NCBI RefSeq assembly: GCF_900142465.1
Contig: NZ_FRAX01000016.1
Span: 37,439 to 101,438 of the forward strand
DNA length: 64,000 nucleotides
From: Fibrobacter sp. UWH6
GTDB lineage: Bacteria; Fibrobacterota; Fibrobacteria; Fibrobacterales; Fibrobacteraceae
Reading direction: 5' to 3'
This document shows, piece by piece, positions 52,850 to 62,158 of this stretch; the stretch's first letter is position 1; each line of letters begins with the position of its first letter. The position numbers were made by a program, and so were the translations under genes. The notes beneath the pieces were generated by a model that was not told where the DNA came from, ran no database searches, and worked only from the letters and a program-made list of their open reading frames with translations.

Positions 52850-54577
52850 TTACTTCTTGGCTTTCTTGCCCTTGGCGGCCTTGGGTGCAGCCTTAGATTC
52901 CTTAGCGGCCTTGCCCTTCTTGCCCTTGACATTCTTGGCAGCCTTCGGATCTTCAGCAGCAGGAGCAGCAGCAGCTTCGGCGGCGGCATTCACACCGGCA
53001 GCCTTTGCAGAATCAGCCTCGGCCTTGGCCTTTTCTTCGGCGGCCTTCTTGGCGGCAGCTTCAGAAATCTTTGCCAGACTATCGGCCACAACAGCGGCAC
53101 GTTCTGCCTTGATTACATTGGAATCGGCGATGGCAGCATCCTGCTTGCGGATAGCCACGGCTTCTTCGGCAATGGCCAGAGCATCGTGAGCCTTCTTGGC
53201 TTCCTTCTTGGCCTTTTCAACCTGTTCCAGAGCGCGGATAGCGATCTGACGCGGGTCGCGGCTCAGAGAATCCTGGATCGGGTCGGGGCAGTCCATATCA
53301 ACCTTGCCCTTCTTGCCATTCCAGCATTCCATGGTGCCCTTGGGCATACCCATGTTGTAGGCGCCCCACTGCTTTTTCTTGAGACGTTCTGTATAGCACA
53401 CAGAGGAACCGGGAAGCCATTCATAGCAGGTATCCTTCACAGACCAGAAAGTAATCATGCCGTTGGGCAAACCATCCTTGAAGACACCGCCGAAGTCACC
53501 AAAGTCCACAAAGCCATCCAGGTTGTTGGCATTGTAGGTAATGGCCAGGTTCTTCTTCTTGAAGGGGTTGAACACGGTTGTACGGCCGTGGAGACCGCCA
53601 CGCTTGGTGGAGACTTCAGCCATGACAAAGCCCTTGTCGCTGAGCATACGGACAGTACCGTCAACATAGCCCTGCTTGTAGGGGACTTCAAGGTGCTTGA
53701 AGTAGTAAGGCTTTTCGGCCTTGTCCATGACGCTGGACTTATAGAAGACAGCCGTACCTTCCTTCATACCATTTTTATAGTTAGCGGTCCATGCCACCTG
53801 TCCCCATTCATCACCTTGCTTAGAAGGATAGTTGGGGTCGTTCATGTAACCGATTTCTTCACCCTGCAGTATGCCCTTGTCGTCTACGTGGCGAACATTT
53901 TCCTTATAGCCGTTGTAGGCAAAGCCGGTCAGTTCGTTTCCATCGAGGCAGCGGGCATCACTAAAGTCGTTAAAGCGAGCGATAGTTTCGGGAAGCAACT
54001 TCTTGGGCAGGCCCTTCATGTGGAAGATGCCGGAGTTGTTCCAGTCGGCGCTATTAGGGAGATCGGGGCGACCATGCACGTTCAGGAAGCAGGTAATTTC
54101 GCGGGCACGTTCCTTGCGCTGGTTGAAGTATTCGCCAAAGGGAGTCATATCCCAGCCTTCATCAAAGACCAGAGGCACGGCACCGGCCAGAGGATGACCA
54201 TCGACGAATTCAGACAGGGCAAAAGCGGTCTGACGCACGTTATCCATGCACTGTTCAAGAGCCTTGCCCTTGAGGCAGGATCCGTCGTCGCACTTCATGA
54301 CGTGCGGCTTGGGAAGGTCGTAGACCTTGAGAATCTGTTTGGGATCATCGTTACCGCGCCAGCCAAAGCCGCCATTTTCGCGAACTTTGAAGCAACCACA
54401 GATGCCGGAATCGTCTGTAGCCTTCAAACGGGCCTTTTCAGCGGGAACAAGGGCGCTACCCTTTTCCATCCAGCAGTCAAAATATTCAATATGGGTGGCA
54501 TCGGGAGCAGCGAAGGCCTGAGAAAGACCAAAAACAGCACCGAAAACTAACAAGGAACGATAAAATCCGAATTTCAT
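52850..54577 (-). CDS. Secreted MORN-repeat-like protein with coiled coil and Lys/Ala tail
   Basis: A 575-residue exported protein: signal peptide SLLVFGAVFGLSQAFA, a Cys-containing N-terminal domain (CWMEKGSALVPAEKARLK), then repeats of the toxin_YwqK/MORN kind (KNGMKEGTAVFY, YKQGYVDGTVRMLSDKG, KRGGLHGRTTVFNP, FKDGLPNGMITFW, NMGMPKGTMECW), a long Ala/Lys/Glu coiled coil (residues about 440-530) and a very basic Lys/Ala tail (KGKKGKAAKESKAAPKAAKG). The tail may bind acidic polymers or nucleic acid. Function unknown. Confidence 0.7.
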   Translation of the reverse strand: MKFGFYRSLLVFGAVFGLSQAFAAPDATHIEYFDCWMEKGSALVPAEKARLKATDDSGICGCFKVRENGGFGWRGNDDPKQILKVYDLPKPHVMKCDDGSCLKGKALEQCMDNVRQTAFALSEFVDGHPLAGAVPLVFDEGWDMTPFGEYFNQRKERAREITCFLNVHGRPDLPNSADWNNSGIFHMKGLPKKLLPETIARFNDFSDARCLDGNELTGFAYNGYKENVRHVDDKGILQGEEIGYMNDPNYPSKQGDEWGQVAWTANYKNGMKEGTAVFYKSSVMDKAEKPYYFKHLEVPYKQGYVDGTVRMLSDKGFVMAEVSTKRGGLHGRTTVFNPFKKKNLAITYNANNLDGFVDFGDFGGVFKDGLPNGMITFWSVKDTCYEWLPGSSVCYTERLKKKQWGAYNMGMPKGTMECWNGKKGKVDMDCPDPIQDSLSRDPRQIAIRALEQVEKAKKEAKKAHDALAIAEEAVAIRKQDAAIADSNVIKAERAAVVADSLAKISEAAAKKAAEEKAKAEADSAKAAGVNAAAEAAAAPAAEDPKAAKNVKGKKGKAAKESKAAPKAAKGKKAKK

Positions 54578-54676
54578 GCCCCGAATTTAGATTTATATAG
54601 CGAATTTGTACTGTAAAATTTGTTTACAAGGGGGTAAAACAGCTAATTTTTTGCAAGCGAAGGGGATTCTCTGCCT

Positions 54677-55717
54677 TTAGGACAGGGCCTTGGCAAGCAT
54701 CGGCACAACATCAAGCTTGCGACTCAGGCGACGTTCGCAATAAACAATGCCTTCCCGCTTAGATTTTCCGAAGGCACGTTCTGCAGTGGCCTTGGCAAAC
54801 CGGGCAGACGAACTATCTACACCGCCATAAAGCATGTAGGTCTTTTCTTCAAAACCCACACGGCAGAAAACCATATTGCATCCCGAAGCCTTGGCTACGT
54901 TAGGCATTACCGCCAACAGCCGATCCGCAAATTCATCGATGGTTGAAACGTCACGCCAATCCAGGCTACCCAGGCGGAACTTGGCGGTTCCCATCACGTA
55001 ATCCTTGGCATCGGAATTAAAGATGTCCTCGTCGGTCATGGAACTAAAGTCGTGGGCAGCCTCCACCATTCCGTCAAAAATTTCAGACGCCTTCTGGCGG
55101 GCACAATCCTTATCCAGATTCCAGTCGCGGGCCAGCATTTCCAGCAGGTCTTCGTAGATGGCACGGTCTACATCAGTCACGGTCACCTTCTTCAGGTTTA
55201 ACGTATCCGACAGAAGTCCCGCAAAAAGAATCTTCGCCACCTCAGACGTAATTTCGACATCAAGTTCCCTGTAGCTTGTATACACGATACTGCAGGTAGA
55301 ACCCACAGGCATATACTTGGCATAAAGCAGTTTGGATTCCGAAATGTTTCCGATACCGTGATGATCCAGCACCTGGAGGATTCTTGCATCGCGGGCCCCG
55401 TCTACGGCCTGGGCGTAATCGCTGTGATCCACGAGAATTAGACGAGCAGGTCCGCAGTTTCTATCCGCTAACGAACAAGACGAAACGCTAGGCAAATTTT
55501 CGGGCAGTTCAATTCCCAGAACCTTAGCCACAAACAAAGTTTCGTTGTTCGGCTTTCCGGCCATCTTGGCCTCGGCCTTATATCCCAGAGACTGCATCAG
55601 CTTGGCATAAGCCAAGGCTGACATCACAGAGTCACCATCGGGAGACTTGTGTCCAATGACAACCGCTCCCTCGCCCCAGTCCAGCGCCTTTAAGGCATCG
55701 CGGTACAGGTTCCCCAT
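54677..55717 (-). CDS. ppaC: Manganese-dependent inorganic pyrophosphatase (family II)
   Basis: Splits pyrophosphate to phosphate. The 346-residue protein is DHH plus DHHA2: VIGHKSPDGDSVMSALAYA with the metal-binding His/Asp pair, ILVDHSDY, VLDHHGIG, and the C-terminal SRK signature RRLSRKLDVVPML that distinguishes family II pyrophosphatases from other DHH enzymes. Its position directly after the Mla-type genes (12-base gap) suggests co-transcription, though the function is unrelated. Confidence 0.9.
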   Translation of the reverse strand: MGNLYRDALKALDWGEGAVVIGHKSPDGDSVMSALAYAKLMQSLGYKAEAKMAGKPNNETLFVAKVLGIELPENLPSVSSCSLADRNCGPARLILVDHSDYAQAVDGARDARILQVLDHHGIGNISESKLLYAKYMPVGSTCSIVYTSYRELDVEITSEVAKILFAGLLSDTLNLKKVTVTDVDRAIYEDLLEMLARDWNLDKDCARQKASEIFDGMVEAAHDFSSMTDEDIFNSDAKDYVMGTAKFRLGSLDWRDVSTIDEFADRLLAVMPNVAKASGCNMVFCRVGFEEKTYMLYGGVDSSSARFAKATAERAFGKSKREGIVYCERRLSRKLDVVPMLAKALS

Positions 55718-55728
55718 TTTGCGCCCGC

Positions 55729-56328
55729 TTATTCGCCCATGTTCTGGGAAACGTTCTTCAAGAAGTCTTCCATGAACTGGCCATAAAGTTTAGAAATGGA
55801 CTGGGCCACATGCTGGGGCTCGGAACCGTCCATGGTCAGTCGTTCGTTGTATTCCTTTTCAAAGAGCGGAGCGCCTTCGGTCTTGCGGAAGGTCAAGGTC
55901 ATATCCAAATGGGCGTAACGGCTGGAGCCTTCATCCACTTCTTCGATAGCATCGATGTTGCCCAGAATTTCGTAGTCGGGCTTGGCGGTTTTTGAACCCT
56001 TGGCAAAGAGGCCGCTCTGGTCGATGTACTTTACAGCAGTCTTGTTCAGCATCTGGTCGGGGCGAGAGGCCCACAGGTCCAAATCATAGAACATGAAGGT
56101 GTAGGCGGATTCGCGGTATACGATGTTGCTGCGCTGGTATGCCGGGTCAATGGTAAACTTGCGGACCTGAACGGTCTTGGAAGCATTGCCAGCACCTACA
56201 GTGCCAATGTTTTCTACATCCACCATGTAATAGCGGGTTGGTTCGCTGGAACCACCGCCAATGCAAGCGGTCATCATGCCGGCCACGAGGCTTACCAATA
56301 CGGCGGTCAGGACTTTAACAAACTTCAT
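55729..56328 (-). CDS. ABC-type transport auxiliary lipoprotein
   Basis: A 199-residue lipoprotein: lipobox MTAC, then TRYYMVDVENIG, VQVRKFTIDPAYQRSNIVYR and a helix-strand layout typical of the PqiC/ABC_trans_aux family, the lipoprotein partner of MCE lipid transporters. The ATG at 56328 has AAGG nine bases upstream; the preceding TTG is an alternative. It follows mlaD in the operon and probably anchors the complex at the outer membrane. Confidence 0.8.
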   Translation of the reverse strand: MKFVKVLTAVLVSLVAGMMTACIGGGSSEPTRYYMVDVENIGTVGAGNASKTVQVRKFTIDPAYQRSNIVYRESAYTFMFYDLDLWASRPDQMLNKTAVKYIDQSGLFAKGSKTAKPDYEILGNIDAIEEVDEGSSRYAHLDMTLTFRKTEGAPLFEKEYNERLTMDGSEPQHVAQSISKLYGQFMEDFLKNVSQNMGE

Positions 56329-56382
56329 TTTCAAACCTTCCTTTTACAGTCTGCAGGCCTTACCCACAGTCATCATAAAAAT

Positions 56383-57330
56383 TTATTGTCTACGGCTCTT
56401 GTTTTCGGAACGGATAAGGGCAGAGGGATTATTCTTGATCTTCTGGCTAAATTCATCCAGATTTTCAAGCACGGTGTTCAGTTCCGTCAGCACGTCGCCC
56501 ACCTGATCCTGGTTGTTGTAGACCATCGCATCCAGACGCTGGGCCAGCTTGTTGATGGACTCCATGGCCTGGGCAAGATTGTCGTTCATGCTCTTGGTAT
56601 CGATGGCATCAAGCTTTTCCTTGAGCAGATCCAAGTTCTCGCCAGCCTTGGCCGCGATCTTTGCTTCTTCGACGCTGGCCATGACAGACTTCATGGACTC
56701 GGCGGCAGCCTGCATGGATTCAGCAGTCTTGGTCACGCTTTCGATGGGCTTTGCCATTTCGCGAGTGGTGCGGTTCAAGTTCGCAGACATGTTGGCCATG
56801 TTCTTCAGAGTGATGCGGATGTTCTCGGCATTCTCTGCAGTAAAGACGCTGCTAAAGTTGGAGAGCAAGGTGTCGACCTTTTCAACCATGCCGCCAGCCT
56901 GGTCCGCAAACTTATCGAAAGAAGAAGCTTCTGCAGGAACAAAACCGCCTTCCTGCAAATTAGGTTCGCTAAAGTGACCACCCGAAAGAACGATGTGCTT
57001 TTCGCCAGTGAGGGAAAGACCGTTGGTCATGCCGGCACGGGTACCCGGCTTAATGGGAGTTCCATGCTTCACCTTGAAGCTCACCACCACCTGATCCAGG
57101 CTAGAGGAATCGATCTGGATTCCGGTGACGTTACCCACGTCGATACCGTTCAGTTTGACCTTGGCTTCGTTATAAAGACCGATGACCGATCCCTTGAACA
57201 CGGTGTAGTAGTTGTCGTATTCGGCGCTAATGAAGCGATTCAGCACATAACCCAAAAAGGCGATAATCAGCGCCAGGCATATGAACATGAATACGCCAAG
57301 TTTGATTCTTTCAGAACGAGTGGTTTCCAT
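56383..57330 (-). CDS. mlaD: MlaD-like MCE-domain protein
   Basis: A 315-residue protein with one N-terminal membrane helix (LGVFMFICLALIIAFLGYVL), an MCE domain (YTVFKGSVIGLYNEAKVKLN, GIDVGNVTGIQI, TRAGMTNGLSLTGEKHIVL) and a long coiled coil (residues about 140-300). MCE proteins form hexameric rings that carry lipids across the periplasm. The coiled coil may extend the ring towards the outer membrane. The gene lies 14 bases after mlaF. Confidence 0.9.
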   Translation of the reverse strand: METTRSERIKLGVFMFICLALIIAFLGYVLNRFISAEYDNYYTVFKGSVIGLYNEAKVKLNGIDVGNVTGIQIDSSSLDQVVVSFKVKHGTPIKPGTRAGMTNGLSLTGEKHIVLSGGHFSEPNLQEGGFVPAEASSFDKFADQAGGMVEKVDTLLSNFSSVFTAENAENIRITLKNMANMSANLNRTTREMAKPIESVTKTAESMQAAAESMKSVMASVEEAKIAAKAGENLDLLKEKLDAIDTKSMNDNLAQAMESINKLAQRLDAMVYNNQDQVGDVLTELNTVLENLDEFSQKIKNNPSALIRSENKSRRQ

Positions 57331-57343
57331 CTAATGCTCCGAC

Positions 57344-58126
57344 TCAGTCAATAAAATTAAAGTGGTAAGTGTCATCGGATTTCGGTTCCTTTGAACTCTT
57401 ACGGCTAAAGAATGTCTTAAGAATTGGATCTTCGGAATCCAGGCCCTGCTGCAAGGTGCCGTCAAAATGGACGTAGCCTTCCTTCAAATACACAAAACGG
57501 TCACATACGATCTTGATGCTTTCCAGTTCGTGGCTCACGATTACCATGGATACGCCCAAGGTGTCCCGCAGTTCCAGCAGAAGTTCATCGAGAGAGTGTG
57601 CGGTTACCGGATCGAGACCCGTAGACGGTTCATCGCAGAACAGAAGTTCCGGCTTAAGTGCAATGGCGCGGGCCAGGGCAGCACGCTTCTTCATACCGCC
57701 AGAAAGTTCCGAGGGATACCTATGGAAGGCATGCAGCAAATGAACCTTTTCCAGACGGTCGGCAACGATGGCTTCCATCTGGCTCTTGGGCATATAGGGC
57801 ATGCTGCGTTTCAGGGGAAGCATGGCGTTTTCGGCTACAGTCAAGTCCGAAAGCAGAGCGCCACTCTGGAACAGCACGCCGGTACGCATACGGGTTTCGG
57901 CATCCAGCCCATCCTGGGCCCCGAAGGTCTTACCGAAATAGGTAATGGTTCCGCTCTGGGCCTTGTACAGCTTAAGGATGTTATTTAACAAGGTAGACTT
58001 ACCGCATCCCGAACTACCGAGAATCATACGGATTTCGCCCTTGCGCACACCGAAGGTAATGTCGTGGAGGATAGTACGTCCACCGTACCCCGCCTTCAGA
58101 TGATCCACTTTGAGAATTTCGTCCAT
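57344..58126 (-). CDS. mlaF: MlaF-like ABC transporter ATPase
   Basis: A 260-residue ATPase: Walker A GSSGCGKSTLLN, signature LSGGMKKRAALARAIALKP, Walker B LLFCDEPSTGLDPVTA, and switch His in VIVSHE. The sequence is of the MlaF/Ttg2A subfamily. It drives phospholipid transport together with MlaE and MlaD. It starts ten bases after the mlaE stop. Confidence 0.93.
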   Translation of the reverse strand: MDEILKVDHLKAGYGGRTILHDITFGVRKGEIRMILGSSGCGKSTLLNNILKLYKAQSGTITYFGKTFGAQDGLDAETRMRTGVLFQSGALLSDLTVAENAMLPLKRSMPYMPKSQMEAIVADRLEKVHLLHAFHRYPSELSGGMKKRAALARAIALKPELLFCDEPSTGLDPVTAHSLDELLLELRDTLGVSMVIVSHELESIKIVCDRFVYLKEGYVHFDGTLQQGLDSEDPILKTFFSRKSSKEPKSDDTYHFNFID

Positions 58127-58135
58127 AACTGCTCC

Positions 58136-59197
58136 CTAGTAGAAAATGAAGGCAAAAAGTGTATCTGCAATAACAATGCTGGCAATGGAAGTCACCACGC
58201 TAGAGGTTGTCGCTAGGCCGACGGCTTCGGCGCCGCCCTTGGCATTCAAACCTTTATTACAGGAAATAAGAGTAACAAGCCAACCAAAAGCAAGAGCCTT
58301 AATGGAGCTCTTCGCAAACACCATGGGGTCGATCCCTTCGCGGATCCCCTGGAGGTAGTTGGTAAAGGTAATGTCGCAGCAGAAATAGCCAATCAGGAAG
58401 CCGGCGAAACATCCGAAAATGGAAGCGCAGAAATTCAAGATAGGAGTGCAAACGCTCATGGCCAAAAATCTCGGAACCACCAGATACTGCACCGGTGAAA
58501 TAGCCATGGTCTTGATAGCCTTCACTTCTTCGCAAACAGACATGTTGGCAATTTCAGCCGCAATCGAGGAACCAGAACGGCCTGCAAGAATGATGGTGGT
58601 CAACAGCGGACCAATTTCAGCAAAAATCAGGAATCCAAGACCCGAGGCCAAATAAGAACCGGCACCGATGGTATTGAGCATCACGGAACTCTGCAAGGCC
58701 ATGGTCAAGCAGACCAGCGCCACCATCAAGAAGCAGATTCCGGTAGCCTCGCTACCCAAGCGGAACATCTGCTTGGCCACGCCGCCAAAACGAAGCTTGC
58801 CCTTGTCGAAAGGTCCCAGGAAGGTCCAGTAAATGCACATGTTCAACAAGATGAACACCTGCACCACTTCCTTGATGAAGTCAAAACCCACTCCACCCAA
58901 GGCCTCGAAAACATTCGTAGTTTCGCGACGGTCTTTTTCGGGAATGGTAAACTTACGCAGGTCAGACAGATGCTGCTTAATGTCATCGTTAAAATGGAGC
59001 AGCTCCAGACGGTTTCCAGTCTTGGCAGAAACCTCGGCCAGCAGGGCAAAAAAGGCATCACCGCTATAGTCCATGAAGGTCATTTCAGAACCATCAAGAC
59101 GAAGAGCTCCCTGTCGGAGCGCCCTTCTACACGAGCGCAGCAATTCCTTGCTGTTTGCCGCCGTCAAATTTTGCGGTAATTTCATTTCTGTCTGCAT
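58136..59197 (-). CDS. mlaE: MlaE-like permease with N-terminal STAS domain
   Basis: A 353-residue protein. Residues 1-95 are a STAS-like domain (LPQNLTAANSKELLRSCRRA, EMTFMDYSGDAFFALLAEVS), equivalent to the separate MlaB of E. coli. Residues about 110-350 are the MlaE permease: FLGPFDKGKLRFGGVAKQMF, FAEIGPLLTTIILAGRSGSS, ANMSVCEEVKAIKTM and four to six membrane helices. So mlaB and mlaE are fused here. It heads the operon mlaE-mlaF-mlaD-lipoprotein-ppaC. No clear ribosome site precedes 59197; 59185 is another possible ATG. Confidence 0.9.
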   Translation of the reverse strand: MQTEMKLPQNLTAANSKELLRSCRRALRQGALRLDGSEMTFMDYSGDAFFALLAEVSAKTGNRLELLHFNDDIKQHLSDLRKFTIPEKDRRETTNVFEALGGVGFDFIKEVVQVFILLNMCIYWTFLGPFDKGKLRFGGVAKQMFRLGSEATGICFLMVALVCLTMALQSSVMLNTIGAGSYLASGLGFLIFAEIGPLLTTIILAGRSGSSIAAEIANMSVCEEVKAIKTMAISPVQYLVVPRFLAMSVCTPILNFCASIFGCFAGFLIGYFCCDITFTNYLQGIREGIDPMVFAKSSIKALAFGWLVTLISCNKGLNAKGGAEAVGLATTSSVVTSIASIVIADTLFAFIFY

Positions 59198-59262
59198 CTA
59201 CGGAGGTCAAATGTAGAAAAAAAATTTTCAACCTCTTGGCATACATTCTATATTTGGGCGCA

Positions 59263-60327
59263 ATGAAATTTGTCACAAAGATTTTCGCCATATTCTGTAT
59301 GTTCTCCCTGGCCCACGCCCAGGATGTGCAAGACGACTTCCAGCGATTTTCATTGGTACCGGTACTGGGCTACACCGAAGAAACGAAACTACAGTATGGT
59401 GCCATGTTCCTTCTGTTTCTAAGACCCAATGAAGGGGGCGACAAGGTTCACGAAATCGGACTTACGATGTTCCGCACCACCCGCGACCAGATCCAGGTCA
59501 ACATCGAGCCCATCTTCTACCTGTTCCACGACAAAATCAGCGTCTGGACCATCTTACGTTATCAGGACTGGTTCGCCAGCTATTTCGGCGCAGGGAACAA
59601 CCCCGACATCGACATATTCACCAACTACGACCGAGAACTATTTTATCTAGAATCCACCTGGGAATCTTCCATCGGCATGCCCAGGGGAATCAAGTACGGC
59701 GTTGTATTCCATTTTGAAGACTCTCAAATTGACTTCAACGAAAACCAAAGCGGTCTAGAATTACCAGACACCCATTCTGGATGGCGCAACGGCATAGGCT
59801 ACACCATCAGCTACGACTCCCGATACAACATCAACTGGACAAAGCACGGATTCCTGGCCCAATGGAAGCAGCAATTCTACAGCGACAAGCTGGGAGACTA
59901 CACCTTTGATGTTGAATCCATTGATTTGCGCGGTTACACCAAGTTACTCTGGGGAGCCACCTTCGCCCAGGGATTACTCTGGCAGCGCACCAACGGAGAC
60001 GTTCCCTTCGACATGCTGGCCGGCCCCGACGGGGTCAAGCGATTCCGCGGAGTAGAAAGCCGTTACTTCAACGGCAACCAGGCCATTATTTCCCAGTCCG
60101 AAATTCGCAAGTACTTCGCCTACCGCGTGGGAGCCCACCTATTTTTTGAAAGCGGTAAGGCAGGCGATTACTTCAGCGACCTTTGGCGGAACAAATGGCA
60201 CAAGTCCCTGGGCGCAGGCGCACTGCTGGGGCTGAACCTAAGCGAAGGATTATTCGCCCGAGCCGACTTTTCATGGGTAGACTTCGACCACCTGGGAATT
60301 TCTTTTAACGTACGCCAGGCCTTTTAA
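59263..60327 (+). CDS. BamA/TamA-type Omp85 outer-membrane barrel without POTRA
   Basis: A 354-residue protein: signal peptide IFAIFCMFSLAHA, then a barrel of about 330 residues with the Omp85 motif DGVKRFRGVESRYFNGNQAI and a terminal FNVRQAF ending in Phe. It lacks POTRA domains, so it is like the short surface-antigen/BamA-like proteins of unknown role rather than a full insertase. The ATG at 59263 gives the signal peptide. It diverges from the mla operon and precedes the thioesterase gene by 30 bases. Confidence 0.8.
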   Translation: MKFVTKIFAIFCMFSLAHAQDVQDDFQRFSLVPVLGYTEETKLQYGAMFLLFLRPNEGGDKVHEIGLTMFRTTRDQIQVNIEPIFYLFHDKISVWTILRYQDWFASYFGAGNNPDIDIFTNYDRELFYLESTWESSIGMPRGIKYGVVFHFEDSQIDFNENQSGLELPDTHSGWRNGIGYTISYDSRYNINWTKHGFLAQWKQQFYSDKLGDYTFDVESIDLRGYTKLLWGATFAQGLLWQRTNGDVPFDMLAGPDGVKRFRGVESRYFNGNQAIISQSEIRKYFAYRVGAHLFFESGKAGDYFSDLWRNKWHKSLGAGALLGLNLSEGLFARADFSWVDFDHLGISFNVRQAF

Positions 60328-60357
60328 ACGCAGGCAATCTGACAGGTAAAAAAGATT

Positions 60358-60765
60358 ATGGAACTTTGCAGTCACAAACACACTAGCCACATAGAAGTCC
60401 GCTATTCCGAAACCGATCAGATGGGCATCGTACACCACGCCGTTTACCCAATCTGGTTTGAACAGGCCCGACTGGAATTTTTCAAGTCCCTAGGTTCCAG
60501 CTATGTTGAAATTGAAGCACAAGGGTACGCCTGCCCGGTTTTGGAACTGACAGTCAGGTACCGCAACTCCACCCACTTCGGCGAGACCGTGGATATCGAC
60601 ACCACCCTGGAACGCAAGGGCAAATACCACTTCAAGTTCACCTACAAGCTGAGCGTAGAGGGCAAGCTGTGCGCCACAGGAACTTCGGAACATTGCTTCC
60701 TGAAAAACGGCAAACCCACCCCCGATTTGCCGGAACAGGTGAAACTTTTATTCCCGAACGGCTAA
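60358..60765 (+). CDS. YbgC-family acyl-CoA thioesterase
   Basis: A 135-residue hotdog-fold thioesterase with the 4HBT/YbgC motif VRYSETDQMGIVHHAVYPIW and FEQARLEFF; the Asp in TDQMG is the expected catalytic residue. Such enzymes hydrolyse acyl-CoA or acyl-ACP thioesters; YbgC is tied to the Tol-Pal envelope system and to phospholipid metabolism in other bacteria. The gene follows the Omp85-like gene and may share its transcript. Confidence 0.9.
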   Translation: MELCSHKHTSHIEVRYSETDQMGIVHHAVYPIWFEQARLEFFKSLGSSYVEIEAQGYACPVLELTVRYRNSTHFGETVDIDTTLERKGKYHFKFTYKLSVEGKLCATGTSEHCFLKNGKPTPDLPEQVKLLFPNG

Positions 60766-60860
60766 ACGCCCCCATTTTATCTATAAATTTTCAGGAAAAC
60801 TAAAACTTTTTCCAAGAACTCATACTAATTTTATGAACGGTGTTAGCAAAGGGTTCTTGA

Positions 60861-62006
60861 ATGAAAAAAAATGCTTGTTATATAGCATCGGTTTTTGCCG
60901 TATGCCTTTTACTCGCCGCCTGTGACGACGAACTTTCGTATTACAATCCGAATATCGTCTCAGACGATTCCCTCACCGAGGATTCCCTAGAAGTCAACCA
61001 GACAGACTCGTCACAAAAGCCTTTTTTCAAAGACTTCCTGCAAAGTTTACCTTCCAGCGCGCAGGTATCCAGTTCTTCCCAATATAGCGAGCCTTATCAG
61101 CCCGAACAAGAACCATCCTCTTCCAGCTATTTCCTATTCGACGAACCTGCCCCAGAAAGTTCCTCTAGTTCATACCAGTTTAACGAACCTATCGTGGTAA
61201 TCCCATCTAGTTCAAGCAAACAGATGAGCACGGAATGCGAAAACATCCGCGCCACAAGGGACCAATTCCACCAGTTGACCGATGTGGTAAACTGCGTCAT
61301 GGAAAACGAGAAGGTGGCCTACGTCATAAGGCATGCCGAGCGCAATAAGAGCAGCACGGGTACGGAGGGACGTCTAAACGATAACGGCCGTGAACAATCC
61401 GTTACACTGGGCGAAAGACTGGCACCCCTTGGCCCCATTTACTTTATGCATACCAAGGTCTACCGGACTATGGAAACCGTGCTGAAAATCGCAGAAGGAA
61501 AAGGCCAGGAATTTTCAGAAAGTTCCATCCCCTTTACCGCCACCTCCGCAGACGATCACGAACAGAGAACCGACCTGCTGGACAGCTATTTCATCAAGGA
61601 TGAATCCCAGGCTAACGCCTGCAAGAATCAGCATAGCTGGAGCTGGTCCGCCTATTCCTACTTCGCTTACGAGGAGGACGTCTCAAGAGAATGTCAGGCC
61701 GGATTCTACGACGTAGACGACCGCATCCAGGAATTCATCAAGGACAACTTCACCTACAGCAAGATGCCCGACATCACCATCGCCATTTCCCATGACCAGT
61801 TCCTGATTCCGTTCATCATTTCGGTTTGCGAACGAAATACCATCGACCTGCGATTCCACAAACACGAAAATGAAGAAAGCCGTTACGACTACTGGATCAA
61901 CTACCTTACCGGCGTTGCCATTATCGTAGACGAAAACGACCAGGCAATCACCATCCCGGTTACCGCCATGGAAGATCCCTACCTAAGAGTCTTCCCGGAA
62001 AAATAA
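60861..62006 (+). CDS. Lipoprotein with Ser-rich linker and histidine phosphatase domain
   Basis: A 381-residue lipoprotein: signal peptide ending LLAAC (Cys21), about 100 residues of Ser/Glu/Pro-rich linker (VSSSSQYSEPYQPEQEPSSSS), then a histidine phosphatase domain with VAYVIRHAERNKSS (RHG-type motif with the nucleophile His), GRLNDNGREQ, TKVYRTMETVL and a second His in AISHDQFLIPF. It would act on phosphate esters outside the cytoplasm. Substrate unknown. Its terminator is at 62036. Confidence 0.85.
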   Translation: MKKNACYIASVFAVCLLLAACDDELSYYNPNIVSDDSLTEDSLEVNQTDSSQKPFFKDFLQSLPSSAQVSSSSQYSEPYQPEQEPSSSSYFLFDEPAPESSSSSYQFNEPIVVIPSSSSKQMSTECENIRATRDQFHQLTDVVNCVMENEKVAYVIRHAERNKSSTGTEGRLNDNGREQSVTLGERLAPLGPIYFMHTKVYRTMETVLKIAEGKGQEFSESSIPFTATSADDHEQRTDLLDSYFIKDESQANACKNQHSWSWSAYSYFAYEEDVSRECQAGFYDVDDRIQEFIKDNFTYSKMPDITIAISHDQFLIPFIISVCERNTIDLRFHKHENEESRYDYWINYLTGVAIIVDENDQAITIPVTAMEDPYLRVFPEK

Positions 62007-62035
62007 AAGCGAACACCATATGCAAATGCATAAGC

Positions 62036-62067
62036 AAAAAGACCCGGGCTAAAACCCAGGTCTTTTT
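62036..62067 (+). terminator. Intrinsic terminator after the phosphatase lipoprotein
   Basis: AAAAAGACCCGGG and CCCAGGTCTTTTT pair around CTAAAA with one bulge or mismatch. Confidence 0.85.
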
Positions 62068-62078
62068 CGCAAAATCAG

Positions 62079-62129
62079 ATGCTGACCTCCGTCAGCATGA
62101 CCTATTGGGGTCGCTAGACCCGTGCGGTC
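62079..62129 (-). other. Two adjacent structured hairpins downstream of ddh
   Basis: ATGCTGAC/GTCAGCAT (62079-62098) forms one perfect 8-base stem; directly next to it GACC.GGGTC...GACCC.GGTC (62099-62129) forms a nested stem with a symmetric internal loop. They lie 30 bases after the ddh stop on the minus strand. They may be a terminator or mRNA-stabilising structure, or a small RNA; no T run follows. Confidence 0.45.
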
Positions 62130-62158
62130 ATTAAAGGAGGTGCCGAGCGTTTTTCGAA

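Noticed and set aside
52805..54550. A 581-codon open frame antisense to the MORN-like gene
   Set aside because: Shadow frame; the sense gene has a signal peptide and repeats.
62130..62145. ATTAAAGGAGGTG resembling the 3' end of 16S rRNA or a strong ribosome site
   Set aside because: No rRNA sequence surrounds it and no start codon follows at a proper distance in an open frame.
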